The notes beneath the pieces were generated by a model. That model was not told the origin of the DNA. It did not search any database and saw only the letters and a program-made list of their open reading frames with translations. Of a stretch of 7,643 nt of DNA, positions 1-6,831 are shown piece after piece. Origin of the DNA: Eubacteriales bacterium (GTDB lineage Bacteria; Bacillota; Clostridia; Peptostreptococcales; Anaerovoracaceae); contig JAQUJQ010000068.1 in NCBI GenBank assembly GCA_028680875.1, positions 1-7,643 on the forward strand, in the 5' to 3' direction. Every line of letters begins with the position of its first letter. Position 1 is the first letter of the stretch. The position numbers and the translations under genes are program-made.

Positions 1-36
1 CCTAAAGATCCCGATGAAGATGACTTCTCATTCTAA
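1..36 (+). CDS. possible C-terminal end of a plus-strand gene (partial)
   Basis: Frame 1 from the window edge reads eleven residues, PKDPDEDDFSF, and then TAA at 34-36. An acidic tail like this is plausible as the end of a cytoplasmic protein. A weak plus-strand hairpin with a T-run follows at 72-93, as expected after a gene. It would converge on the dehydrogenase gene. Frame 2 is also open, to a TAG at 67-69, so the assignment is tentative. Nothing can be said about function. Confidence 0.35.
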   Translation, partial: PKDPDEDDFSF

Positions 37-71
37 TCCGGCTCTTGGTTCCTGTACACTTTTTTCCTAGC

Positions 72-93
72 AGACCGTCTCAGGTCTCTTTTT
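72..93 (+). terminator. weak candidate terminator, plus strand
   Basis: AGACC (72-76) pairs with GGTCT (83-87) around a six-base loop, and C plus five T follow (88-93). The stem is only 5 bp, so this is a marginal intrinsic terminator. It would end transcription of the possible plus-strand gene that stops at 36. A second perfect hairpin follows directly at 93-113 and may help. Confidence 0.3.
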
Positions 94-113
94 CGTTCCT
101 GTTTTAGGAACGA
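93..113. repeat. 8-bp inverted repeat (hairpin) in convergent intergenic region
   Basis: TCGTTCCT (93-100) and AGGAACGA (106-113) are perfect inverted arms around the loop GTTTT. Neither side carries a good T-run in the sense needed for a simple terminator. It most likely belongs to the terminator cluster between the left-edge gene and the dehydrogenase gene, but could be a stand-alone RNA structure. Confidence 0.45.
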
Positions 114-128
114 TATTTCCTACTGAAC

Positions 129-162
129 AAAAAACGGTTCTTTCGAGCAGCGAAAGAACCGT
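129..162 (-). terminator. intrinsic terminator of the dikinase-GAPDH unit
   Basis: A perfect 12-bp stem (134-145 with 151-162) closes a five-base loop, AGCAG. Read on the minus strand, the stem runs straight into a T-run (the A-run 129-134 of the plus strand). It begins 25 bases after the stop codon of the dehydrogenase gene (188-190), as expected for a Rho-independent terminator ending that transcript. On the plus strand the stem is followed by CCCTTAG, so it would act poorly in that direction. Confidence 0.9.
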
Positions 163-187
163 CCCTTAGTTTTAAACAATATTATTA

Positions 188-1447
188 TTAAATCAGATTC
201 TTATCAATGTATTTAGTCAATTTCCCCATACAATTTACATAACAACCGAATTCATTGTCATACCATCCAAAGATCTTTGCGTGTGTCACAGGTAAATTAA
301 TATCCTGAGCTGTTTCAGTTCCAAATCGCTGCAAGGTTTCCGCATCTAAGGATAAGAAACCGGTTCTTGTATGGTTTTCCAGGCCCTCAATTACTATGGC
401 TGCCTGACTTCCCATCAAATCTGTAGATACATTCTGCTTTTCACTGAAAACCAATAAACCTTTTTGTGCGCCTGCAGCTGCTTTTCGATAGATATCATTG
501 ATGAAGTTCTGGTTGATAACCGATTCGCCGCTCTCTGTCAGATCGGTACGTAAAGTCAGGTTCAATGAAATGAGGGACACCGTGCTGGTTGGCACACGAA
601 TCGAATCTGCCATAAAGCCTACCTTTTTTATTTCCGGCAGAATTTCCTCCAAAGCTATGGCTGCCCCGGTTGAAGTTGGAATGATATTATTGAAAACAGA
701 CCGGTTCCTGCGTAAATCTTTACTTCCCGCCTTAGGTGGTGCATCTAATATACTCTGATTATTTGTTGCAGCATGAACGGTAGTCATGGACGCCGTAACG
801 ATCTTTGCTGTTTCTTCTGTATCCAGTAAGGGTTTTACCATATGAGCCAATCCTGTTGTAGTACAGCTTGCTGAAGAAATAATATGGTGCCTCATCGGAT
901 CATAGGCAGAATGATTCACTCCATAAACAAACATGGCACTGTCCTCAGGCATCTTACGTGAAGAATCTTTAATCTTAAACGGAGCACTTAATATTACTTT
1001 CTCAGCCCCTGCTTCCAGGTGCCCTCTCAAACTCCCTTTAGGATGGTCCGCCGGAAGTGTAGGATCTAAAAACACACCGGTGCAATCCACAACGATCCGT
1101 ACACCCTCTTTTGCCCATCCTATTTCCCTTGGATTCCTGACCTTTTTCAATACTTTAACGGGTATTCCGTCCATTTCGAACAAACATTCCGACCTATCCA
1201 ATATTTTTACATTGCAGGATTTTCCTGTATACCCATACAAAAATCTGTCAACAGTTCCATATGTAGAATCCGTAGTCAGATATTGAATGATATCCTCGAT
1301 TCTCTTTCCCAATTCTCGTCCGGAATTGATAACAATCCCGTCAAAGTGCTTTAGATTCAGGTTGTTCCATAATGTTAATTTACCAATACGGCCTATACCA
1401 TTTATCCCCAGCATTCTCTTGTTTTGCAAATTCATGTCCATTTCCAT
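188..1447 (-). CDS. divergent, enlarged glyceraldehyde-3-phosphate dehydrogenase
   Basis: A phosphorylating-type GAPDH homologue, expected to interconvert glyceraldehyde 3-phosphate and 1,3-bisphosphoglycerate in the cytoplasm. The Rossmann motif GINGIGRIGK is at residues 14-23. The catalytic motif SASCTTTG places the nucleophile at Cys195, with His225 and Thr228 (HAAT), the phosphate loop PTSTGAA (257-263), Arg284 (RVPT) and WYDNE (395-399). At 419 residues it is about 80 longer than the usual ~335. Extra sequence lies near 71-92, 127-143, 157-170 and 355-392. The family's NAD-specifying Asp is replaced by Ser42, followed by Gly43 and Arg44, which may allow NADP(H). Motifs flanking the active site are altered (CTTT for CTTN, NNQ for NDQ). 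AGGAG at 1452-1456 lies 4 bases before Met1 and 10 before Met3, so either may be the start. The gene follows the dikinase-like gene by 39 bp and is surely co-transcribed. The family is certain; the exact cellular role is not. Confidence 0.93.
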   Translation of the reverse strand: MEMDMNLQNKRMLGINGIGRIGKLTLWNNLNLKHFDGIVINSGRELGKRIEDIIQYLTTDSTYGTVDRFLYGYTGKSCNVKILDRSECLFEMDGIPVKVLKKVRNPREIGWAKEGVRIVVDCTGVFLDPTLPADHPKGSLRGHLEAGAEKVILSAPFKIKDSSRKMPEDSAMFVYGVNHSAYDPMRHHIISSASCTTTGLAHMVKPLLDTEETAKIVTASMTTVHAATNNQSILDAPPKAGSKDLRRNRSVFNNIIPTSTGAAIALEEILPEIKKVGFMADSIRVPTSTVSLISLNLTLRTDLTESGESVINQNFINDIYRKAAAGAQKGLLVFSEKQNVSTDLMGSQAAIVIEGLENHTRTGFLSLDAETLQRFGTETAQDINLPVTHAKIFGWYDNEFGCYVNCMGKLTKYIDKNLI

Positions 1448-1451
1448 CTTT

Positions 1452-1456
1452 CTCCT
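1452..1456 (-). promoter_or_regulatory. ribosome binding site of the GAPDH gene (start ambiguous)
   Basis: The minus strand reads AAAAAGGAGAAAG immediately before ATG at 1447. The spacing from AGGAG is only 4 bases to the first ATG and 10 to the next in-frame ATG (Met3, at 1441). Met5 would be 16 bases away. The true start is therefore Met1 or Met3. All lie before the Rossmann fold, so the enzyme is unaffected. Confidence 0.7.
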
Positions 1457-1486
1457 TTTTAACCATACCGTTTCTATTATCGTTTT

Positions 1487-4400
1487 TTATTCATAAAATA
1501 TTTCATAACTACCTTCATATACATTACCCAAGGTTCCATCTATAGATATTTTATCTCCCGGTTTAAAGACATGGCCATTGATTGTACATATTTTTTCTGA
1601 CTCATTAACAATAAGTCCCTTGCATTTTACGATACAAACCTTACCTAAACTTGCCGCTGTAACTGCAGCATGAGATGTTACTCCACCCTTTCCCGTAATC
1701 AATCCGTCACAAATAAATATCAACGGGATATCGTCAGGGACTGTATCGGGCCTCACCAATATAATTTTTGCATCTGGATCCTTTTCTTGAAATTGTTTCA
1801 TATCATCCATATCGAAGGCCAATAAACCGGATAAAGCACCGCTGCTGACTCCGATCCCATGACCCACAAGTTTCATCTCATAAGGTGATGGAATGAAACG
1901 GGAGGACGATTTCTGTCTTTTCAAGTTTTGATTTCGAATCTGTAAAATATATAAATCTTCGGGACGATCCGATTCAAAAGTAAATTCGATTTCCTGGTGG
2001 ACAAAACCGTAGTATTCAATGAGCCGTTCTGCATATCGGTTAATTTCAGCATAAATATGAGGGAAACCCGATTCAAGAGACAAGCTACAGTCACTGTAAT
2101 GCTTCTTCCGTTGTTTTTCGCTAATCGGCAGGGTATTGACAAGCCCTGCAACAACGTCCTCGCCTTGACTGCAAAGAGCAAAGTCACCGTATAGATTGAT
2201 TCCCGAATATCCGTTGAAGGGACTGTTGGTAAACACCACCCCGGTTCCGGAGCTTGTGGATAAATTGCCTAAAACCATCTTTTGAACCAGCACAGCAGTC
2301 CCCCATTCATCTGCAATTTGCATATGATTTCTATATGATACTGCGCTCTCAGACGACCATGAATCTAACACGCTTCGTATGGCCTGCTTCAGTTGTTGGA
2401 AAGGATCGCTTTCTATTTGGATCCCATGATCCTCCAGTACTCTTTTATAGGAATAAGCGATTCCTTTCATTTGCTCATTTGTAAATTGAATTTTTAATTC
2501 TACTCCGCATTTTTCTTTGTGTTCAAGAATTACTTGGTCAAAAATATCCCGATCAATACCAAAAGCCATGCCCCAACTCTGCAGGAAGCGTCTATAGCAG
2601 TCCCAGGCAGTCCATCCATAACCTTTTTTCCTGCTGAAAGCCTCAGCGATTTCATCATTCATACCCACGTTCAAAAATGTCTTCATTGCACCGGGCAAAG
2701 AAATAGAGGAACCGGAACGGACTGAAAAGAAAAGAGGATTGTCGGGATTCCCGTAATTCTGTCCTGTAGCCTGTTCAATGGATGCAATATTATTGACAAT
2801 GAGCTGGTCTAATTCCTGTTTCATGTAAGGATGGGCTTTTACCGTCTCTTTATGTCTAAATACTTCTGTGGTAAGGACAAATCCAGGAGGCACCGGAAAC
2901 TTATAGGCAATCAGCTTTTTTAGGAAAAAGGCCTTGGCCCCGAGAAATACCGGATTATCCATTTCTACTGTGTTTTGATAAAGAAGGCTGAAAGTCAAAT
3001 CCGGATCATAGGTCATTATATTTTCAATAAAGTCATCGGAATAATTGTCAATCATACTCCTTAATGTACTTATAATGTCGGTTATAAAGTTGTCAAGATC
3101 CTGTACTAAAAAAGCTGAAGCCAAATTATCACGTAAAAATCTCTCTGATTCCATATGATAGAATTGCCTGCTTCCTCCCTGTGATTGAGATATCTGATCT
3201 GAAAAGACCTGAGGTATTACTATTTTTAAAGGCCTTTCATAAACATCAAAGAAATACTCACTGATGATTTTCTTAATATCTTGGGCCATAAATTGAAATA
3301 TATTGATGTACTGATCCAGCGAAAAGCTTGGTGATGCAAGACTGTATTTAAACATATCCAAGTGAGAGTTAAAGCCCTGGTTATAGATGCCATCCAACTC
3401 CATACCTTCCTTGAAAAGAACCAAAACATCGTAGATATGTCTGAAGGTCTTGGCTGTAATATACTCGGAATTTATCGACTGCAACAGCTGAACCATCAAT
3501 TTGGACGCAGTTTTTTCCAATCGGTACATCAAACCCAAAGCTTCAAATTTGGGCTCGATATATTGTCCGTACATAGAAGGAATTCCAACAGCAATATGAC
3601 GCTTATAATAGATGTTTTCCAAAGCCTCACTTTCTTTCGGGTCTAAAATGATCGCCTTCAGATGGTTCATTAAACGGAAAATTTGCTTCGATGCTTCCTT
3701 CTTTCGATTGTTTTCCAGGTCTTCCTTAAGAATTGCCAGATCCTCTTTATTGAAAAAGCTGTAACTATCCAACATGGATAGAATATCCTCCGATTCTAGG
3801 GAATATTTTTCAAGTAACAGGAAATAAGCTTGTAAAAGATAGGATACCCTCTTTTTATCCCGATCATTTCCTACAGATACTGTATCCAATGGCTCATCCA
3901 GATCCTCCATATCCATTTGCAGAAATTGTTCAGGAGTATAATCCAGTTTTTTGCACAAATCGGTCATAATGTCATGAACATAAAGGTATAACTCATCCTC
4001 CGTATCCAACAAGTCGAAAACATCTTCCGGAACAAAACCCTTTAATGGCTCTTTGTCTCCATTATACCAATATTCGATAATCTTCTTCGTGAGTTCGATA
4101 TGTGTATTATTGCTTTCCGTATGGGTTTGTTTTCGTAGAAAATGGATCAGTCTATCCTTTCGCATGGATAATTCATCAATTGCGGTTGTTACCTCTCGCA
4201 ACTTGCCTTCTGCTCCAATATCCCGAAAATAGATAGGGAAGATTCTGGCCAATTGTTTCATTTGCCTGTAAACCGGGCCAATGTCCGAATTTAGCAGCTT
4301 TGTTACATCTCTTTGAAAGAGGTCCGTATCTGATATAAAAATTCCACCAAGCTTCAGATTTACAATAAGAGCTGCCAGAAGTTCCCTCATAGCAGAAGGA

Positions 4401-5575
4401 GCGTATTCGATTAACTCCAGCCAAACCCGTATATTTTTTACGTGATTTGTATTTACTTGAATCTGCCAGTCCCTGTTTAGGGTCAACTCTCCCGGATAGT
4501 TAAAACCTAATTTAATAAGGCCTTGTATAAAATATGAGATGTTATTCGGATCTTTTGTATTGATAACTTCTTTGCCCAAGGTGATGATACAATCAAGTAC
4601 CGTTCCCCCATGATCCTCCTGCAGTTCTTGAAACTGCTCCAAAATCGTATCTAAAAAATCAGTTATGTCTTCCTCATCCAGTTCCCGGAACACATTCCTC
4701 AAATTTCTATTCATATCATAAAGAAGATGGTCATTCAGATGGGTCATCCCGGGTAAATGCAAAAGATAATAGATATAATAAATCGTTTCCAGATAGGAAC
4801 TGAATTTATCGGTAAAACTACGAAAATAATTGGAAATATCATTATAGAACATTAAATTATGCAGTTCTTCCCATTCCGTCACCTGCTCCAGCCGGGATCT
4901 GAGTCCGTCAAAGAATGGCTTACCAATATCTTTTATTGTCTCCTGGTCCATTGAATGAAAGAGTTGGTGTTTCGATTGAAACCATTCTTCTGCCTTAGAT
5001 GTATTATCCCAGTAATCAATGCACCTCCCCAAAAGATCTGACGTTAACTCTACCAGTATTTGGCTGAATTCAGGGTCTTGTGCAATTTTATTCAAATAGG
5101 TTTTAAAATAACCCGAGTTACGTATATATAAAAGCTCATGCTTTTCCTTATCTTCATTAATAAGATCTATACAATGGTGAATAATAATCTTTGGATAATT
5201 TTCAAGTGTGGCAAGACGATCCATGAACTTTATCAATGTTTTAGTAAGTAGTTCTCTTTGGCTTTCTTCAATATCTGATTCAAGAAGCTCTTTAAATATG
5301 TTTACTAATACCGTAAGAGCTTTTTCCGACTCCTCAATGGAATTGTAAAACCATAGATCCGTCAAACATATATTATGCAAAGACTCTAACACGTATTGAT
5401 CATTTCGATACTTATGATTTAACTCCGTAAGAAAATCCTGAGTGCGTTTGTGTATTCCCCATTTTGATTTAGATAGCCCTGCAAACCACCTTTGCTCCTC
5501 CGGAATCTCGTTGACTGTCTCTCGAGTCCGTGCGAGATTGGCCTCCAGAGCCTTCGAAGAAAAACGTTCTGCCAT
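1487..5575 (-). CDS. PPDK-like ATP-grasp/phosphohistidine protein lacking the pyruvate barrel, with a large unknown N-terminal region
   Basis: A 1362-residue soluble protein. Residues ~870-1217 match the PEP/pyruvate-binding (ATP-grasp) domain of pyruvate phosphate dikinase: Lys881 in LGAK, Arg953 in SVRSGS, the GTAVLVQ and SGTGVVF segments, QGEDVVAG around Glu1139, Glu1195/Glu1197, and Gln1212/Arg1214 in LQIRN. Residues ~1235-1355 are the swivel domain, with GGVTSHAAV placing the phosphorylated histidine at His1302. From the family, these two domains transfer phosphate from ATP to the histidine. The protein ends 60 residues after His1302, where the pyruvate/PEP barrel of ~350 residues would begin, so an ordinary dikinase reaction is not expected from it alone. 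Residues 1-870 are Leu/Glu/Ile-rich, probably helical, with an acidic stretch near 550-570. I recognise no domain there and see no signal peptide or membrane span. AGGAG 8 bases before ATG fixes the start. It is the first gene of a unit with the GAPDH gene. The physiological phosphate acceptor is unknown; the N-terminal region, a partner protein or a small molecule are all possible. Confidence 0.9.
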   Translation of the reverse strand: MAERFSSKALEANLARTRETVNEIPEEQRWFAGLSKSKWGIHKRTQDFLTELNHKYRNDQYVLESLHNICLTDLWFYNSIEESEKALTVLVNIFKELLESDIEESQRELLTKTLIKFMDRLATLENYPKIIIHHCIDLINEDKEKHELLYIRNSGYFKTYLNKIAQDPEFSQILVELTSDLLGRCIDYWDNTSKAEEWFQSKHQLFHSMDQETIKDIGKPFFDGLRSRLEQVTEWEELHNLMFYNDISNYFRSFTDKFSSYLETIYYIYYLLHLPGMTHLNDHLLYDMNRNLRNVFRELDEEDITDFLDTILEQFQELQEDHGGTVLDCIITLGKEVINTKDPNNISYFIQGLIKLGFNYPGELTLNRDWQIQVNTNHVKNIRVWLELIEYAPSAMRELLAALIVNLKLGGIFISDTDLFQRDVTKLLNSDIGPVYRQMKQLARIFPIYFRDIGAEGKLREVTTAIDELSMRKDRLIHFLRKQTHTESNNTHIELTKKIIEYWYNGDKEPLKGFVPEDVFDLLDTEDELYLYVHDIMTDLCKKLDYTPEQFLQMDMEDLDEPLDTVSVGNDRDKKRVSYLLQAYFLLLEKYSLESEDILSMLDSYSFFNKEDLAILKEDLENNRKKEASKQIFRLMNHLKAIILDPKESEALENIYYKRHIAVGIPSMYGQYIEPKFEALGLMYRLEKTASKLMVQLLQSINSEYITAKTFRHIYDVLVLFKEGMELDGIYNQGFNSHLDMFKYSLASPSFSLDQYINIFQFMAQDIKKIISEYFFDVYERPLKIVIPQVFSDQISQSQGGSRQFYHMESERFLRDNLASAFLVQDLDNFITDIISTLRSMIDNYSDDFIENIMTYDPDLTFSLLYQNTVEMDNPVFLGAKAFFLKKLIAYKFPVPPGFVLTTEVFRHKETVKAHPYMKQELDQLIVNNIASIEQATGQNYGNPDNPLFFSVRSGSSISLPGAMKTFLNVGMNDEIAEAFSRKKGYGWTAWDCYRRFLQSWGMAFGIDRDIFDQVILEHKEKCGVELKIQFTNEQMKGIAYSYKRVLEDHGIQIESDPFQQLKQAIRSVLDSWSSESAVSYRNHMQIADEWGTAVLVQKMVLGNLSTSSGTGVVFTNSPFNGYSGINLYGDFALCSQGEDVVAGLVNTLPISEKQRKKHYSDCSLSLESGFPHIYAEINRYAERLIEYYGFVHQEIEFTFESDRPEDLYILQIRNQNLKRQKSSSRFIPSPYEMKLVGHGIGVSSGALSGLLAFDMDDMKQFQEKDPDAKIILVRPDTVPDDIPLIFICDGLITGKGGVTSHAAVTAASLGKVCIVKCKGLIVNESEKICTINGHVFKPGDKISIDGTLGNVYEGSYEIFYE

Positions 5576-5583
5576 TTTATAAT

Positions 5584-5588
5584 CTCCT
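5584..5588 (-). promoter_or_regulatory. ribosome binding site of the dikinase-like gene
   Basis: The minus strand reads CACAGGAGATTATAAAATG. AGGAG lies 8 bases before the ATG at 5575, which supports that start for the long reading frame. Confidence 0.8.
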
Positions 5589-5606
5589 GTGCAAATAAAG
5601 AATCGG

Positions 5607-5614
5607 AAGGCCTT
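5607..5614. repeat. 8-bp palindrome AAGGCCTT in the leader
   Basis: A perfect AAGGCCTT palindrome lies in the predicted 5' leader of the dikinase-GAPDH transcript, roughly 10-15 bases after the expected transcription start. It could be a protein-binding site or chance, and no regulator can be named. Confidence 0.25.
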
Positions 5615-5629
5615 TACCTTTCATTTATT

Positions 5630-5638
5630 ATTATAGCA
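5630..5638 (-). promoter_or_regulatory. extended -10 promoter for the dikinase-GAPDH unit
   Basis: The minus strand reads TGCTATAAT, a perfect extended -10 element (TGn plus TATAAT). No good -35 box is present: the best hexamer at 17-bp spacing matches the consensus at about three of six positions. This is typical of extended -10 promoters or activator-dependent ones. Transcription would start near 5623, giving a leader of about 48 bases before the ATG at 5575. Confidence 0.7.
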
Positions 5639-5648
5639 TATTTGACCC

Positions 5649-5661
5649 AATTAGACTAATT
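5649..5661. promoter_or_regulatory. 13-bp palindrome over the -35 region, operator candidate
   Basis: AATTAG and CTAATT form a perfect inverted repeat around one central base. It abuts the stop codon of the transporter gene and covers the place where the -35 box of the downstream promoter would lie. It is too AT-rich, and lacks a T-run, to be a terminator. A symmetric site here fits a dimeric regulator, but I do not recognise the consensus. Confidence 0.4.
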
Positions 5662-6555
5662 TCATTCTTTGAAAGTTATATGTAAAATATTCTTTTTAGT
5701 GATATTTATATAGGATGAAATGAGTACCAGTGCGATACCAATATAACCATTGATTGTAATTACATCTCCTATGATAACGACCGCCAGTAGGGGGGCAATG
5801 GCGGGTTTAACTAAAAAAGTAATGGCTCCGGTCGTTGCATTGGACTTTTTTATAGCTAAAAAATAAAATAGATACCCCAGGCCGGTTACAAAGATGCTAA
5901 GATACAAAACCAGCAAAATATTATTTGGCCAAATTCCCGCAACAACCGGTCTTCCGGTCACCAGCAAAATTACTAAAAGAACCAAAGAGCCAAATATAAA
6001 GCTGATGCTGGTTTGAGCCATGATTCCCAACTTTTCCACACCAATCTTGCCCATTACACTGTAAAGACCAAAAAGTATTGCACCGGCAAGCACTAGTAGG
6101 ATACCTTCCGGTGTATTTCCTTCCTGCAATTTAAATGGATTCACCATAAATAAAATACCAATTAGTCCGATTACAACCCCTATGCCATTTTGTCTTGTCA
6201 TTTTCTCACCAGCTAGAAAATGAGCAAAAAGCATGGTAAACAAGGGATTTACACAGATGATTATGGAAGCTGTGGATGCATTGGATTTCATTATGCCCAA
6301 TTGAAAAAGCAACATACTCAGCGGAATACATATAATTCCCAGAAGAAGTAAGTATAGATAGTCCTTTAGACTTATTGCAGTATGTTTGTGTTTAATTTCA
6401 GCCAGTGCAAAGGGTAACAACAACAGCCCTCCCACCATAAATCGCAAAAATGTGAGTTGGAACGAATCCAACTCATTTCCTCCCAGCTTAAGAGTAACCT
6501 CCATTGTACTAAATAACAATGCGGCTAAAAAAATGTATAAAGTTACTTTTTTCAT
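5662..6555 (-). CDS. EamA/DMT-family membrane transporter
   Basis: A 297-residue integral membrane protein of the drug/metabolite transporter superfamily, which exports or imports small metabolites such as amino acids or drugs through the cytoplasmic membrane. About ten hydrophobic helices are visible, near 4-22, 33-51, 64-86, 93-114, 122-139, 151-169, 180-200, 212-233, 243-263 and 268-286. The internal duplication typical of two EamA repeats is plain: KSNASTASIIICVNP (90-104) mirrors KSNATTGAITFLVKP (237-251), each followed by a helix and GE/GD plus a polar turn. Its length is normal for the family. A modest GGGA site lies 7 bases before the ATG. The gene follows the small basic protein gene by 43 bp, probably on one transcript, and no clear terminator separates it from the dikinase gene. 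Substrate cannot be told from sequence. Confidence 0.92.
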   Translation of the reverse strand: MKKVTLYIFLAALLFSTMEVTLKLGGNELDSFQLTFLRFMVGGLLLLPFALAEIKHKHTAISLKDYLYLLLLGIICIPLSMLLFQLGIMKSNASTASIIICVNPLFTMLFAHFLAGEKMTRQNGIGVVIGLIGILFMVNPFKLQEGNTPEGILLVLAGAILFGLYSVMGKIGVEKLGIMAQTSISFIFGSLVLLVILLVTGRPVVAGIWPNNILLVLYLSIFVTGLGYLFYFLAIKKSNATTGAITFLVKPAIAPLLAVVIIGDVITINGYIGIALVLISSYINITKKNILHITFKE

Positions 6556-6598
6556 TCTATTTCCCGTCTAAACTCCATTGTAGCTGCTTAAGTAGATT

Positions 6599-6781
6599 TT
6601 ATGATTTTATATCTTCGTTTCCTAACTTTGTAACTACATAACCTAAAACAATGATACTTAAAGCTTTTGAAATTGCCATAATAGCTTTAAATCCTCTTTT
6701 CTCTGCTCTCTTCCTCCTTGCAGATTTTTTCATCTCCAACTGGTCCAAATAGGCTCCACCCTTCTTCGCTTTCTTTTTCAT
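6599..6781 (-). CDS. small basic protein with one hydrophobic segment, unknown function
   Basis: A 60-residue protein I do not recognise. Residues 1-32 are packed with Lys and Arg (for example MKKKAKKGG at 1-9 and ARRKRAEKRG at 21-30). Residues ~31-53 are hydrophobic enough for one membrane-spanning or amphipathic helix, and a short polar tail (GNEDIKS) follows. A positively charged N-terminus before a hydrophobic stretch suggests a cytoplasmic N-terminus anchored at the inner face of the membrane. The gene is real on translation signals: a near-perfect GAGGAGGT lies 5 bases before ATG. It has its own candidate promoter at 6848-6876 and is followed by the transporter after 43 bp, so it may be an accessory or leader-type protein for that transporter. 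A nucleic-acid-binding or peptide-toxin role is possible, but nothing specific supports it. Confidence 0.72.
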   Translation of the reverse strand: MKKKAKKGGAYLDQLEMKKSARRKRAEKRGFKAIMAISKALSIIVLGYVVTKLGNEDIKS

Positions 6782-6785
6782 ATGT

Positions 6786-6793
6786 ACCTCCTC
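6786..6793 (-). promoter_or_regulatory. strong ribosome binding site of the 60-residue protein gene
   Basis: The minus strand reads GAGGAGGT, almost fully complementary to the 16S rRNA tail, with AGGAGG 5 bases before the ATG at 6781. It is the strongest such site in the window and the main reason to accept this short gene. Confidence 0.85.
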
Positions 6794-6831
6794 AATCTAT
6801 CTATTTTTTGATCTGTTAACTTAATCTTTAA

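Noticed and set aside
933..1286. Open frame on the plus strand
   Set aside because: It lies wholly antisense to the conserved GAPDH gene, has no convincing ribosome site, and encodes no recognisable protein. The same applies to plus-strand frames at 498-758, 1287-1496, 1997-2194, 2254-2484, 2519-2725, 3362-3646 and 6386-6571.
1448..1486. Possible frameshift that had cut off the dikinase's pyruvate barrel
   Set aside because: Only 39 bases separate the stop from the next gene, the protein ends at the natural domain boundary, and no barrel motifs are seen in any frame afterwards. The domain is truly absent here.
1921..2187. Minus-strand open frame in another phase inside the dikinase-like gene
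   Set aside because: It overlaps the strongly conserved ATP-grasp coding sequence in a different phase and shows no domain of its own. Frames at 3226-3429 and 4176-4424 are rejected likewise.
1487..5575. Rifampin phosphotransferase or glucan water dikinase
   Set aside because: Rifampin phosphotransferase has a drug-binding domain between the ATP-grasp and histidine domains, but here the linker is short. Glucan dikinases carry the histidine domain before the ATP-grasp domain; here the order is reversed.
5649..5661. Terminator after the transporter gene
   Set aside because: The inverted repeat has one-base spacing, so no stable RNA loop can form with all pairs. It is AT-rich and lacks a following T-run. 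It is better read as a protein-binding site.
6556..6598. Separate promoter for the transporter gene
   Set aside because: A TACAAT hexamer is present on the minus strand, but there is no acceptable -35 box or extended -10 at proper spacing, and the gap from the upstream gene is only 43 bases. Co-transcription is simpler.
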